64,000 nucleotides of DNA, from assembly GCA_015056945.1 (NCBI GenBank), contig SVFH01000007.1, positions 1 to 64,000 on the forward strand, written 5' to 3'. Position numbers and translations under genes: made by a program. Below are positions 37,496-47,730 of the stretch, piece by piece. Within the stretch, counting starts at the first letter, position 1. Every line of letters begins with the position of its first letter. The notes beneath the pieces were generated by a model. That model saw nothing but the letters and a program-made list of their open reading frames with translations, had not been told where the DNA came from and searched no databases. Origin of the DNA: Lachnospiraceae bacterium. GTDB taxonomy: Bacteria; Bacillota; Clostridia; Lachnospirales; Lachnospiraceae.

Positions 37496-40366
37496 TTAAC
37501 CCTTCTGTTTTATTTTTTCATTCTCTTTCGCCAACATACGCGCAATAAAATGTCCGGTGTAGGAATTTTCGCAAAGCGCAATTTCTTCCGGCGTACCGCA
37601 TGCAATCACAGTACCGCCCTTATCTCCGCCTTCCGGTCCCATATCTATGATGTAATCAGCTGTTTTAATCACATCAAGATTGTGTTCAATCACAAGAACC
37701 GTATTTCCACCATCCGTAAGACGCGCAAGAATATCAACAAGTTTATGCACATCCGCAAAATGCAATCCGGTTGTCGGCTCATCCAAAATATATATCGTAC
37801 GCCCGGTACTCTTTCTGCTCAATTCAGTCGCAAGCTTAATTCGCTGCGCTTCACCACCGGAAAGTGTTGTGGAAGGCTGTCCCAATCGGATATAGGAAAG
37901 CCCTACATCATACAAGGTCTGGATTTTACGACGGATGGACGGCACATTTTCGAAGAACGGAAGCGCTTCCTCTACAGTCATATTTAACACATCGTAAATA
38001 TTCTTTCCCTTGTACTGTACCTCTAACGTTTCACGGTTATAACGCTTACCGGCGCACACTTCACAGGGAACATATACATCGGGAAGAAAATGCATTTCTA
38101 TTTTAACTATACCGTCTCCGCAACAGGCTTCACACCTTCCGCCTTTTACATTGAAACTGAAGCGGCCTTTGGAGTATCCCCTTGTCTTTGCATCTACCGT
38201 CGATGCAAACAAATCACGGATCTGATCAAATACTCCGGTATACGTTGCCGGATTTGAACGGGGCGTTCTACCGATTGGCGACTGGTCAATCGCAATAATT
38301 TTATCCAATTGTTCTATACCATTGATAGCTTCATGCTTACCGGGAATCATACGGGCACGGTTCAATTTCCGCGCCAGCTTCTTATGAAGGATTTCATTCA
38401 CAAGGGAACTCTTTCCCGAACCGGAAACGCCGGTTACGCAGGTGAAAACACCAAGAGGGATTTTCACATCTATTGACTTCAGATTATTCTCTGCCGCCTT
38501 AAGCACTTCCAGATATCCGGTTGGAGTTCGGCGTTCTTTAGGAATCGGAATATACTTTTCACCGGACAGATACTGCCCCGTAACCGACTCCTTCACCTTC
38601 ATAATATCTTCTGCAGTACCGGTTGCAACCACTTCACCACCATGTTCTCCCGCGCCCGGTCCGATGTCTACAATATAGTCTGCCGCATACATGGTATCTT
38701 CATCATGTTCAACCACAATCAATGTATTTCCGAGATCCTTCAAATTCTTCAACGCATTAAGTAATTTATCATTATCCCGCTGATGCAGACCGATACTCGG
38801 TTCATCAAGTATATAGCAAACCCCCACCAGTCCGGAACCAATCTGTGTTGCAAGACGGATACGCTGTGCCTCTCCTCCCGAAAGAGATGCTGTGGCACGC
38901 CCCAGTGAAAGATATTCCAGTCCTACTTCTGCAAGGAAACCGACGCGTGCATTAATCTCTTTCAGAATCTGTTTACCGATAATCTGTTGTTTGTTTGTAA
39001 GTGTAAGTGTTTGCAAATATTCCTGCAGAGAACGAATGGAAAGATTGGTCACCTCGTATATATTCTTATCCCCTATCGTAACTGCAAGTGATGATTGTTT
39101 CAAACGCATTCCTTTACAAGTATCGCACGGTGTAATCGTCATGAAGGATTCGTATTCCTGTTTCATCAGTTCTGAAGCAGTTTCCCTGTAACGTCTCTGC
39201 GTATTGCTGATAATACCTTCAAACGCAATCGGATAGATTCCCTTTCCCCGCTGACCTTCATAATAAACATTCACTTCTTCCGTCGTTCCGTAAATCAAAA
39301 TATGGCGTATTTTCTCCGGTAATTTCTCATACGGAGTATCCAGACTGAATCCAAAGTGTTCCGCCAACGCACGGAGCGTCGCATTCGTAAAGCTTCCTTT
39401 ATCCTTACTCGATTGCCATCCCATCACCGCAATCGCACCCTCGGAAATACTTAAGGAGCGGTCCGGAATAATCAAATCCTCCGTAAATTCCATGCAATAC
39501 CCAAGCCCGAAACAAGCCGGACATGCGCCAAAAGGATTATTAAAGGAAAAGCTTCTCGGCTCAATTTCTTCAATACTCACGCCGCAATCCGGGCAGGAAA
39601 AACTTTGGCTAAAATGCAATTCTTCTCCACCGATTACATCCACAGTCAATAAGCCGTCCGCCAATCCCAATACGGCATCTACGGAGTTTGTCAGACGTGA
39701 GAGTATCCCCTCCTTAATAACAAGTCGGTCTACCACAATTTCAATATTATGCTTGATATTCTTTTCTAACTTAATATCTTCTGATAATTCATATAAATTG
39801 CCGTCAATACGGACACGGACAAACCCACTCTTCTTTGCACGGTCAAGCACCTTGGCATGCTCTCCTTTACGACCTCGTACCATAGGAGCCAAAAGCTGAA
39901 TCCTCGTCCCCTCCGGTAGCGTCATAATCTGCTCGGCCATCTCGTCAACCGTCTGTTTCTGAATCATTCTGCCGCATTCCGGACAATGCGGTACACCTAT
40001 TCTCGCATATAAAAGTCTGAAATAGTCATAGATTTCCGTTACCGTTCCAACTGTAGAACGCGGATTTCTGTTTGTGGATTTCTGGTCTATACTGATAGCC
40101 GGCGAAAGCCCTTCGATCTTTTCAACGTTCGGCTTCTCCATCTGCCCGAGGAACTGTCTTGCATAAGAAGACAGTGATTCCATATAGCGGCGTTGTCCTT
40201 CCGCATAGATTGTATCAAATGCAAGAGAAGACTTTCCCGAACCCGATAATCCCGTAAAAACAACAAATTTATTTCTGGGGATTTCCAAATCAATATTCTT
40301 CAAATTATGTTCGGAAGCACCTTTTATTCGAATGCATTCTCCCTTCGGTCGCATTTTTTGTGCCAT
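37496..40366 (-). CDS. uvrA: Excinuclease ABC subunit A
   Basis: UvrA is the damage-sensing ATPase of nucleotide excision repair. The 956-residue protein has two ABC domains with Walker [10 protein letters not shown] (about 38-46) and GVSGSGKSS (about 645), two LSGGEAQRI signatures, and two zinc modules ([10 protein letters not shown] with CPACFG, and CEACCGDG with CEVCAGKRY). Length is normal. It lies 42 nt downstream of uvrB in the same direction, the usual uvrBA operon. Confidence 0.97.
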   Translation of the reverse strand: MAQKMRPKGECIRIKGASEHNLKNIDLEIPRNKFVVFTGLSGSGKSSLAFDTIYAEGQRRYMESLSSYARQFLGQMEKPNVEKIEGLSPAISIDQKSTNRNPRSTVGTVTEIYDYFRLLYARIGVPHCPECGRMIQKQTVDEMAEQIMTLPEGTRIQLLAPMVRGRKGEHAKVLDRAKKSGFVRVRIDGNLYELSEDIKLEKNIKHNIEIVVDRLVIKEGILSRLTNSVDAVLGLADGLLTVDVIGGEELHFSQSFSCPDCGVSIEEIEPRSFSFNNPFGACPACFGLGYCMEFTEDLIIPDRSLSISEGAIAVMGWQSSKDKGSFTNATLRALAEHFGFSLDTPYEKLPEKIRHILIYGTTEEVNVYYEGQRGKGIYPIAFEGIISNTQRRYRETASELMKQEYESFMTITPCDTCKGMRLKQSSLAVTIGDKNIYEVTNLSIRSLQEYLQTLTLTNKQQIIGKQILKEINARVGFLAEVGLEYLSLGRATASLSGGEAQRIRLATQIGSGLVGVCYILDEPSIGLHQRDNDKLLNALKNLKDLGNTLIVVEHDEDTMYAADYIVDIGPGAGEHGGEVVATGTAEDIMKVKESVTGQYLSGEKYIPIPKERRTPTGYLEVLKAAENNLKSIDVKIPLGVFTCVTGVSGSGKSSLVNEILHKKLARKLNRARMIPGKHEAINGIEQLDKIIAIDQSPIGRTPRSNPATYTGVFDQIRDLFASTVDAKTRGYSKGRFSFNVKGGRCEACCGDGIVKIEMHFLPDVYVPCEVCAGKRYNRETLEVQYKGKNIYDVLNMTVEEALPFFENVPSIRRKIQTLYDVGLSYIRLGQPSTTLSGGEAQRIKLATELSRKSTGRTIYILDEPTTGLHFADVHKLVDILARLTDGGNTVLVIEHNLDVIKTADYIIDMGPEGGDKGGTVIACGTPEEIALCENSYTGHFIARMLAKENEKIKQKG

Positions 40367-40408
40367 AACAAATTTACTCCTTTATCTATATCCTATTCAT
40401 TGCGAACA

Positions 40409-42406
40409 TTATTCTTTCTCAAATCTTATTTTTTTCAGTTCTGTCATCTTATCCCGAAGCATTGCGGCTGATTCGAAATCAAGCTCTGCAGCCGCCTTTC
40501 GCATCTGTTTCTCCACTTTGGCAATTAACGCGTCGAGCTCTTTGTCCGTCATGGACTCAGGATCTTTCTCAAGACGCAATTCCTCTTTGGCAATTGCCTT
40601 GCTGATACTGATCAAATCGCGCACTGCCTTCTTGATTGTCTGCGGTGTTATTCCGTGTTCTTCATTGTATTCCTGCTGAATCTTACGACGTCGTTCAGTT
40701 TCCTCAATTGCATTGCGCATCGAATCTGTAATGCGGTCCGCATACATGATGACACGACCTGCGGAATTTCTAGCAGCACGTCCGACTGTCTGAATCAGCG
40801 ATGTCGCCGAACGAAGAAATCCTTCTTTGTCCGCATCCAGTATTGCCACCAGGGCTATTTCCGGAATATCAAGACCCTCTCGTAACAGATTAATACCTAC
40901 AAGCACATCGAACACATCCAGACGCATATCACGAATAATCTGAGCACGTTCCAGCGTATCAATATCAGAATGAAGATACTTCACCCTGATACCGACCTCT
41001 TTCATGTAATCCGTCAAATCCTCTGCCATACGCTTGGTCAATGTTGTCACAAGCACTTTATTCTTTGCGGCAATTACTGCTTTAATCTCCCCAATCAAAT
41101 CATCAATCTGCCCTTCAATCGGCCTTACTGAAATCTCAGGATCCAGAAGTCCCGTAGGACGGATAATTTGTTCCGCACGAAGCAGTTCATGCTCCTTCTC
41201 ATATTCAGACGGCGTAGCTGATACACATAACAGTCTGTCAATTCTTCCTTCAAATTCTTCAAAGCAAAGCGGACGATTGTCAAGCGCAGAAGGCAATCGG
41301 AATCCGTAATCCACCAGTGTGTTCTTTCGGGACCTGTCACCTGCATACATGCCGCCGATCTGCGGAATCGTAATATGTGACTCATCAATAATCATCAGAA
41401 ATTCCCCGTTGAAATAGTCCAACAGACAATGTGGCGGTTCCCCCGGCTGCATTCCCGTCAGATGTCTTGAATAATTCTCAATACCGGAACAAAATCCCGT
41501 TTCGCGCAACATCTCTACATCAAAGTTTGTCCGTTCCGCAATACGCTGTGCCTCAATCAGCTTATCTTCACCTTTAAAATAGGTCACCCGTTCTTTCAGT
41601 TCTTCTTCAATCCGTTCACATGCTCCTAATAACTTTTCCGGCGCAACCACATAATGAGATGCCGGAAAAATCGCCACGTGTTCAAGTGTGGCATGCATCA
41701 CCCCGGTCAAAGGATCCACCTCTGAAATCCGGTCAATTTCATCTCCGAAAAATTCAACACGGATAATATAATTATCGCCCTGTGCAGGTGCAATTTCAAC
41801 CACATCACCGCGCACACGAAAACTGCCTCTGTTTAAATCCATGTCATTCCTGTCATATTGAATCTGAACCAGTTCGCGAATGACATCGTCTCTGTCTTTC
41901 TCCATCCCCGGCCTTAACGATACAACCATTCCCATATAATCATCCGGACTTCCCAGACCATAAATACAGGAAACCGAGGCCACCACAATAACATCCTTGC
42001 GTTCTACCAAAGATGTTGTCGCCGAAAGACGCAATTTATCAATCTCATCATTAATGGATGAATCTTTCGCAATATAGGTATCACTCGAAGGCACATATGC
42101 TTCCGGCTGATAATAATCATAATAGGACACAAAATACTCAACTGCATTTTCCGGAAAATATTCTTTAAACTCGGAGTACAACTGACCTGCTAATGTTTTA
42201 TTGTGCGCTATTATCAAAGTCGGCTTATTTAATGCAGCGATTACATTCGCCATTGTGAATGTCTTTCCTGAGCCTGTAACACCCAGCAAAGTCTGGAATT
42301 GATTGCCTTCTTTGAAGCCTTCCACCAATTCTTTTATCGCTTGTGGCTGGTCTCCTGTAGGCTTATATTCAGAATGAAGTTTAAAGATTTTTTGTTCATC
42401 TTGCAC
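40409..42406 (-). CDS. uvrB: Excinuclease ABC subunit B
   Basis: UvrB is the helicase-like damage-verification subunit. The open frame reaches 42454, but a GTG at 42404-42406 with GGAGGTGG five bases upstream gives the usual N-terminus ([20 protein letters not shown]) and 665 residues, so I take that start. Motifs seen are Walker A GVTGSGKT, the beta-hairpin region [32 protein letters not shown], the helicase C motif QTVGRAARN, and a C-terminal UVR domain. The region just upstream is the boundary with the mobile element, so its promoter may have been changed by insertion. Confidence 0.96.
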   Translation of the reverse strand: MQDEQKIFKLHSEYKPTGDQPQAIKELVEGFKEGNQFQTLLGVTGSGKTFTMANVIAALNKPTLIIAHNKTLAGQLYSEFKEYFPENAVEYFVSYYDYYQPEAYVPSSDTYIAKDSSINDEIDKLRLSATTSLVERKDVIVVASVSCIYGLGSPDDYMGMVVSLRPGMEKDRDDVIRELVQIQYDRNDMDLNRGSFRVRGDVVEIAPAQGDNYIIRVEFFGDEIDRISEVDPLTGVMHATLEHVAIFPASHYVVAPEKLLGACERIEEELKERVTYFKGEDKLIEAQRIAERTNFDVEMLRETGFCSGIENYSRHLTGMQPGEPPHCLLDYFNGEFLMIIDESHITIPQIGGMYAGDRSRKNTLVDYGFRLPSALDNRPLCFEEFEGRIDRLLCVSATPSEYEKEHELLRAEQIIRPTGLLDPEISVRPIEGQIDDLIGEIKAVIAAKNKVLVTTLTKRMAEDLTDYMKEVGIRVKYLHSDIDTLERAQIIRDMRLDVFDVLVGINLLREGLDIPEIALVAILDADKEGFLRSATSLIQTVGRAARNSAGRVIMYADRITDSMRNAIEETERRRKIQQEYNEEHGITPQTIKKAVRDLISISKAIAKEELRLEKDPESMTDKELDALIAKVEKQMRKAAAELDFESAAMLRDKMTELKKIRFEKE

Positions 42407-42454
42407 AAAAACCACCTCCAATTCCCGTAGTAAAAAAAGTCGTCTATTAACCAA

Positions 42455-42529
42455 AAATTCGTCGTGGAAATTGATTTTTTCGTCGTGACTTTTTGCTCAA
42501 TCAGGTTAAAATGGCTCCACGACGAATTT
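42455..42529 (-). promoter_or_regulatory. Inverted repeats with alternative pairing between integrase and uvrB
   Basis: Minus-strand AAATTCGTCGTGGA (42516-42529) pairs perfectly with TCCACGACGAATTT (42455-42468), which runs into TTTTTGG, so it is terminator-like. A third copy, CACGACGAAA (about 42479-42487), could pair with the first arm instead. It could be the terminator of the integrase operon, an attenuator for uvrB, or integrase-binding repeats at the attachment site. Confidence 0.55.
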
Positions 42530-42686
42530 CGTTCACAATTTTCCATTTTTGCAACTCAGAAAACCGAGCTACGCTTACATGGACTATATGGAATCGATTA
42601 GACCAAACATTATAACCACTGAGCATATAGTATACCACAAAGCCTTCAAAAAGTACATAGTATAACGAACATTAGTTCTGTCATTT

Positions 42687-44000
42687 TTATGCAGGCTCCG
42701 GCAAGTACTCTGAAACATCCGGTACAATCTCCAACAGCTCCTGTCTGAAACGCTCCTGGGCTTCCAAATCAGGCAGCACCTCTTTCATATAAGCTTCCAT
42801 CTCCGGTACACCATCAGCTATAATATTTCTATTATCCCCATAAGTATCCATCGTTATTATCTCTTTGGCATGCCCCATCAGCTTAGATACCGCCTTGGGG
42901 TTAAAAGACTCTTTCAGCAAAAGTGTACAATAGGTGGTGCGTAGATCATGCCAGCGTATATCAGGCAATCCATTATCAGCAAGAAGCTTTTTATAATGCT
43001 GAAAATGAAACCCTTTGCTTCTTGGTCTGCCATAAGTGGAGCAACAAATGTAATTCCCGTCAAAGAACGGATTTGATTTATCATTGATTCGTCTTTTTCG
43101 GTTCACCTCATATTTCTGTCGTTCTTCCAAAATCGCCTCGAACACAATATCAGGTATTGGCAGCTCTCTATAACTCGACTCCGTCTTTAAACCAATTTCC
43201 TGTTTCGTAAATGTCTTGGGAGCAAACTCTTCCTTATCTGCGTTATGCACTCTGCCAAGCTGACGTTCCACTTTTAGAGTACGGTTGATATAATCGACAT
43301 CAGAATATTTCAGACCATTAATTTCAGACCTGCGAAGCCCCATAAGCACATTAAACATTACCTGCATATGTATCGGTGTATTTTTGCTTTTTTCTAATAG
43401 AATCTGAATCTGTTCCAATGTCAAAGTTTTGGTAGTATCAATATTTCTGGTTCTAAAACCAGCTTTTCTTTGTGAGTTTCCTGTTTTTGGTAAATTCACT
43501 CCTTTCACCGGATTGTTGGAAATTACTTTCTTAGTTACGGCATAATCAAAAGAGACATTCATAATTGTCTTAACCTGTTCCGCTACTGACCTTGAATAGT
43601 CTGCTTTAGCATTAAACAATTTCTGAATGTCTCCACGATTTACATCTGCCATTTTCTTTTTACCCAGTACAGGAATAATATGATTTTTCACGATACCACA
43701 ATAGCTATAGTAGGTTTCATGACTGTCTGTACGTTTCTTAATATCGTTCTCCAGCCAGAAGTTCATATAGTCAGCCACCTTAACACGTGCATACACAATG
43801 AATGTACCATTATATAACTCTGCAATCGTTTTTTCTCTCGCCTTATTAGCCTCTTTCTCTGTTTTAAATCCTGACTTCTGCTGTGGTTTCTCACTACCAT
43901 CTGCATATTTCAGAAATATTCTGTAGCCGAAGCCATCTCGCACAGGAACAACCTGTGCGACACGCCATCCGATATAATTCTGTAAGTTCAAGTCTAACAT
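42687..44000 (-). CDS. Tyrosine recombinase (phage-type integrase)
   Basis: The 437-residue protein has an N-terminal arm-binding-like part (DGFGYRIFLKYADGSEKPQQ), a SAM-like core-binding domain (about 65-170), and a catalytic domain from about 190. The catalytic residues are all visible: R in MGLRRSEINGL, H-x-x-R in WHDLRTTY, H in LMGHAKE and the nucleophile Y in MDTYGDN. Its ATG overlaps the end of the preceding recombinase gene (ATGTTAG), with GGGAG upstream, so the two are translated together. It is the gene nearest to uvrB and probably the main integrase. Confidence 0.92.
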   Translation of the reverse strand: MLDLNLQNYIGWRVAQVVPVRDGFGYRIFLKYADGSEKPQQKSGFKTEKEANKAREKTIAELYNGTFIVYARVKVADYMNFWLENDIKKRTDSHETYYSYCGIVKNHIIPVLGKKKMADVNRGDIQKLFNAKADYSRSVAEQVKTIMNVSFDYAVTKKVISNNPVKGVNLPKTGNSQRKAGFRTRNIDTTKTLTLEQIQILLEKSKNTPIHMQVMFNVLMGLRRSEINGLKYSDVDYINRTLKVERQLGRVHNADKEEFAPKTFTKQEIGLKTESSYRELPIPDIVFEAILEERQKYEVNRKRRINDKSNPFFDGNYICCSTYGRPRSKGFHFQHYKKLLADNGLPDIRWHDLRTTYCTLLLKESFNPKAVSKLMGHAKEIITMDTYGDNRNIIADGVPEMEAYMKEVLPDLEAQERFRQELLEIVPDVSEYLPEPA

Positions 44001-45187
44001 ACTGCAGCACTCCCTTCCGGAACAAAAGTATTGTTCATAAAGCTTATAATTTGCTCGTTCTCGTCCATTACGTCACAATAGTATTCAAACGTAGTCGTAA
44101 CAGATGCATGACCTAACAATGCTGATATTTTAATTAACGGGACTCCCTTCTCAATCAAAATCGTAGCATACATATGTCGGAGTCCATGCACGGTAATGTG
44201 TGGCAGCCCGTTTCTGGAACATAACTTTGTTAAAGCGGTATTCATAGAAGCCGTAGAATGTGGTACACCATTTTCCTGACACGAAATATAATCGTGGTCA
44301 TAATAATCCTCTCCATACTTCTGTTTATTAGCTTCAATCAGTTTTCTTCTTTTCTCGATTTCTTCTGCAATAGCCAAAGGTATTTTAAGCATTCTATAAC
44401 TGTTGTCTGTTTTAGGTTCTTTTTCTGCAACCTTATATTCTTCAATCTTGCTACTCCCCTTTGGAATCATGGGGTTTGATGTAATCTGCCTCTGAATATA
44501 AATGGTACTGTTTTCAGGGTTAAAATCACTAAACTTCAAACCGGCAATCTCTCCCTTTCTAAGACCGGAAAACAATGCCAACAAAATCTCCAAATACCAG
44601 CCACTATCATAGGCAGCACTCAACAACTTCTTGATATTCGCCTTGTTTAATATCATGATTTTCGGTTTCTTCCTCGGATATGGCTTTGTTGCCTGTATCG
44701 GATTCGTTTTGATATATCCATCTACAACCGCTTCCTTCATAGCCATATAGAGAAATTCTCTGGACTTATTACCAGCAGATTCACAGGACTTCGATACCAC
44801 ATCCAACAATGAATCAAAAAATTCCACATTGGCAAATCGTAATTTTATATCCTGCTGTAAATTAGGAAGAATCAAATCGTAGAGAGTATAGGCACAAATC
44901 ATGCGTGTACTGTTCTCAACACGTTCAGAAAATACTTCTTCAAACCAATAAAACAGGTAATCCTTCAGACCTATCTCTTTATTAACTTTAGTTGCTACCT
45001 GCAACTTTCTACTTTCTTTTTTAAACTCTTCCTCATGTTTATAATAGCTGGCTTCTGCTTCTGCCTCCGATTGAAACCCTCCACGCTTGCTATATTTTAC
45101 ACTTCCATCCGGCTGTAACAGCTTAACTCTGTGAAACCAGGAGTTGCCCTCGTAAAAGGCAACTCCTTTGTTCTTTTTCTGTGACAT
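43994..45187 (-). CDS. Second tyrosine recombinase
   Basis: The 397-residue protein has an N-terminal arm-type domain (GNSWFHRVKLLQPDGSVKYS), a core-binding domain, and a catalytic domain with R in FSGLRKGEIAGL, HGLRH, LLGHAS and Y in FEYYCDV. All catalytic residues are present, so it is probably active. It is clearly different in sequence from the overlapping downstream recombinase, so the pair is not a recent duplication. Two overlapping tyrosine recombinases suggest a two-protein integrase as in some transposons. It lies 18 nt downstream of the excisionase-like gene. Confidence 0.9.
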   Translation of the reverse strand: MSQKKNKGVAFYEGNSWFHRVKLLQPDGSVKYSKRGGFQSEAEAEASYYKHEEEFKKESRKLQVATKVNKEIGLKDYLFYWFEEVFSERVENSTRMICAYTLYDLILPNLQQDIKLRFANVEFFDSLLDVVSKSCESAGNKSREFLYMAMKEAVVDGYIKTNPIQATKPYPRKKPKIMILNKANIKKLLSAAYDSGWYLEILLALFSGLRKGEIAGLKFSDFNPENSTIYIQRQITSNPMIPKGSSKIEEYKVAEKEPKTDNSYRMLKIPLAIAEEIEKRRKLIEANKQKYGEDYYDHDYISCQENGVPHSTASMNTALTKLCSRNGLPHITVHGLRHMYATILIEKGVPLIKISALLGHASVTTTFEYYCDVMDENEQIISFMNNTFVPEGSAAVC

Positions 45188-45205
45188 TATGTAATACCTC
45201 CAAAA

Positions 45206-45421
45206 TTAAGCACATCCGTTGAGCCATTCATCAAAACTTCGCTTCGGTACACGGAAAAGCTTACCTATTTTTATAACCTTAAACGGCGGATCTTTCTGTT
45301 CATAAATTTCTTCCAGAAAGGTATAGGATTTTGATTTGCCTATACCTAAAATTTTCTGAATATCCGCTGCTAAATAGACCTGCTGGTCTACTGTTGTATC
45401 TCTGCTAATATTTACATCCAT
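45206..45421 (-). CDS. Excisionase-like HTH DNA-binding protein
   Basis: The 71-residue protein is a MerR/excisionase-type winged helix (HTH_17 style): VYLAADIQKILGIGKSKSYT, then IKIGKLFRVPKRSFDEWL. Such proteins commonly direct excision by a neighbouring tyrosine recombinase. It lies immediately before the two recombinase genes and 21 nt after the 649-residue gene, so all four are probably one operon. Confidence 0.85.
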   Translation of the reverse strand: MDVNISRDTTVDQQVYLAADIQKILGIGKSKSYTFLEEIYEQKDPPFKVIKIGKLFRVPKRSFDEWLNGCA

Positions 45422-45442
45422 AATCCATCTTCTCCTTCCAAC

Positions 45443-47392
45443 CTAATAAGCCATGTTTTCCAAACCACTAAACAACGACCTATCAAATTTATATGCATGC
45501 ACTCTTGAATTACCAATAGTAATTTTTCTTGTATATCCTTTATTGTCACCATATATATCCAGTAATCCACTTGCAATCAGTGCATCTCTTACTCTACGAA
45601 AATCTCCTCTATCTATACCAAGCTTCGGAAAAATTCCTATTTCCAAGTATTTTGCCGGAATATACACAGCATTATCTTTGATAATCAAAGAATACTTAGG
45701 ATCACGAGAGATACCTTTGACAATATCTCCTGTAACTGCTACTGCTCCGTTTGCTATAATCTGCTCAAATCTCTGCTTCAGCATATAAACCAATGTATCC
45801 CTTTCGTCACCGCAAAACTGGTAATACAACATCGTTCCTTGTTCTAAACTGACAAAGAATCTATCCAAAACTGTCACAGAGGCTCCAGCATCCAAAAGGT
45901 ACTTCTTTATTGTAGGCAGCACAAATCTTATTGCTTCTTCATATGACACTGTCTTATAATTGTTAGCGACATTATCTACAACCGGCTCTGCTTCAAAAAT
46001 TGACAGTAGCATTGCTTTCAGCTTTTGCATATAAAAACAGAGTTTTTCTGAAACTTTAAAACCGTTCAGGTCAACTGTTACATATTCACTATAGACAATC
46101 TCGCTATTAGGGACATTATGTAATACTACAATCGGTACATCAATTCTATGATTAGCTATGCTTCTTCCAGAGATAATCGCCTTTGCAAATTTCAAGACAC
46201 CTACAGAAAGGTCATTAGCATTAACAACGAAAGCATCATCTTTCAGCACATCAACATATTCTGCCAGCTTTCTTTTATCTGTATCCATCAGTTCAACAAT
46301 ATCTGAACCATTTATCCTTGAATACATCTTCAAACAGGTATCAGCGTAACGTCTACATACGTCCTCTTTACCTAACAGCATTATGCCCGGATGTTTATTC
46401 CAATTCATAGAACACGCATCTGAAAACCATGTAATCATTCCGTATCCGATAAGAAAAGAAATACGTTTACCAAAATCATATACCGCCAATTCCTCACAGA
46501 TACCACTAATAATCTCTTCAATACTTATATTGGCTTTGGAACTGCTTCTCCTCAGCTTGCTAAGCGTATGTTCTTTTTGAGGGAAATTGGTTCCATCATA
46601 ATAAATTCGCTTGTTACCAACCTTAAACCAGCCAGCTTCTAAACGCACCACTTCAAGAGGTGCTTTGCGAATCTCTTCCTGAATACGAGAACCAAAATCT
46701 TTCAAAGCACTCTGCTCGTATGCCCTGGAATCTACAGGCTTAAAATAACGCGAGAAAAGACCTTCAACAAATTCCTTCTTTTCAAGTTTTGAAAATTCAA
46801 ATACATCCGTCCATTCTGCTTCTCTTACAATATAGCTAGGCGTTGTATCTGAAATCAAAAGTCTTACATATTCTACTTCGTGAATAAGCCAATGCTGCAC
46901 CTGTTCAATACGACCACAAGCAATAATATGCCAATCCCAGCTCTCGTCACTAAAGCGTTTCGCTCGTGCAAATCCACGTTCACAAAAGGCATGGCTCACT
47001 ATGGTTTTTTCTTTCTTTTTTTCTCCTTCTAATGCTGCTTCACTATTTGCCTGATTTTTTCCTTTTTGAATATTATAGGCAGATTGTACTTCCATATTAT
47101 CATCCATAGACACCATATGATTATTTCCAAGCATTGTGGTTGTCTGTCTAGTGTTAGGTGATTTCTCCACATCACCCATTATCTCTCTCATATCAAAATA
47201 TCTGGTTGGCTCATTAGGTTTTACCTGCACAGGCGGCTCTTCCTCTTCTTCAGTCGGTATATAGTCCGGATCTGTCAATGTCATAACCTCATTATCTTCA
47301 CAAATATTTTTCGACCAACTCTCTTCTTTCTTCACTCCTGCATATTCTCCATTGGGAAGGTCAATAGGAACTATATACTGTCCTTTTTCCAT
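45443..47392 (-). CDS. Mobile-element protein of unknown function, possibly a degenerate primase-helicase
   Basis: I do not recognise the 649-residue protein with confidence. The first 140 residues are hydrophilic and acidic (PTEEEEEPPVQ). The middle (about 270-470) has a layout like the ATPase part of element-encoded DUF927-type proteins: GYGMITWFSDA then PGIMLLGKEDVCRRYADTCLKMY, where a Walker A would be expected. The GKS/T is absent, so ATP binding there is doubtful. The C-terminus (GIDRGDFRRVRDALIASGLL) resembles a winged helix. It is the first gene of the operon with the excisionase-like and integrase genes. A promoter and inverted repeats lie upstream. Confidence 0.6.
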   Translation of the reverse strand: MEKGQYIVPIDLPNGEYAGVKKEESWSKNICEDNEVMTLTDPDYIPTEEEEEPPVQVKPNEPTRYFDMREIMGDVEKSPNTRQTTTMLGNNHMVSMDDNMEVQSAYNIQKGKNQANSEAALEGEKKKEKTIVSHAFCERGFARAKRFSDESWDWHIIACGRIEQVQHWLIHEVEYVRLLISDTTPSYIVREAEWTDVFEFSKLEKKEFVEGLFSRYFKPVDSRAYEQSALKDFGSRIQEEIRKAPLEVVRLEAGWFKVGNKRIYYDGTNFPQKEHTLSKLRRSSSKANISIEEIISGICEELAVYDFGKRISFLIGYGMITWFSDACSMNWNKHPGIMLLGKEDVCRRYADTCLKMYSRINGSDIVELMDTDKRKLAEYVDVLKDDAFVVNANDLSVGVLKFAKAIISGRSIANHRIDVPIVVLHNVPNSEIVYSEYVTVDLNGFKVSEKLCFYMQKLKAMLLSIFEAEPVVDNVANNYKTVSYEEAIRFVLPTIKKYLLDAGASVTVLDRFFVSLEQGTMLYYQFCGDERDTLVYMLKQRFEQIIANGAVAVTGDIVKGISRDPKYSLIIKDNAVYIPAKYLEIGIFPKLGIDRGDFRRVRDALIASGLLDIYGDNKGYTRKITIGNSRVHAYKFDRSLFSGLENMAY

Positions 47393-47427
47393 TTCAATCG
47401 TCGCTCCCTGTCCATAAGTTTTGTTGC

Positions 47428-47497
47428 GTCCGACAAATTACCTTATATTCAATCATAAAATCGCCTTATTTGACGGACAATCTCGTTTTTGGCGGAC
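47428..47497. promoter_or_regulatory. Promoter of the integrase operon bracketed by GTCCGNCAAA repeats
   Basis: Minus-strand TTGTCC (47475-47480), 17 nt, TATGAT (47452-47457) form a promoter for the 649-residue/xis/int genes. GTCCGACAAATTA (plus, 47428-47440) and GTCCGTCAAATAA (minus, 47466-47478) form an 11/13 inverted repeat flanking the -10 box, and GTCCGCCAAAAA (minus, 47486-47497) is a third related copy. This is a typical operator layout. Confidence 0.6.
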
Positions 47498-47629
47498 ACT
47501 TCAAGTCGAACTGTCCTGATAAGAAAATAATCTTGATAAACAAATAATCTCTAAATTGCAACACCTTTAATGTTGCCTTCTCCTTCCCTTCCGTATTTAT
47601 AACCATGCTATCTTCAAAAATTTTTTCAT
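47498..47629. other. Intergenic stretch without a supported gene
   Basis: Between the promoter of the integrase operon and the terminator of the 151-residue gene I see no convincing gene. A 61-codon frame here begins inside the terminator hairpin and has no ribosome-binding site. Confidence 0.6.
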
Positions 47630-47672
47630 AAAAAAAGTGTAATCTGAGCATTTCATTTTGCCCTGATTACAC
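47630..47672 (-). terminator. Terminator of the 527/151-residue gene pair
   Basis: Minus-strand GTGTAATC and GATTACAC (8 bp, perfect) close a 20-nt loop and are followed by seven T. Confidence 0.88.
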
Positions 47673-47730
47673 CCTACCATATCCTTTTTATTATTTCTCC
47701 CCGTCTGAAATCTCAGCGATTTTTCATGCC

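Noticed and set aside
37400-37500. Open minus-strand frame after uvrA reading FIAVTDIIIDDKDVAEESEG
   Set aside because: It has no usable start codon, and the sequence is better explained by the long stem-loop.
42334-42546. 70-codon frame upstream of and overlapping uvrB
   Set aside because: It runs through the inverted repeats, overlaps the real uvrB start and has no protein-like composition.
47466-47651. 61-codon minus-strand frame
   Set aside because: It begins inside a clear terminator hairpin and has no ribosome-binding site.
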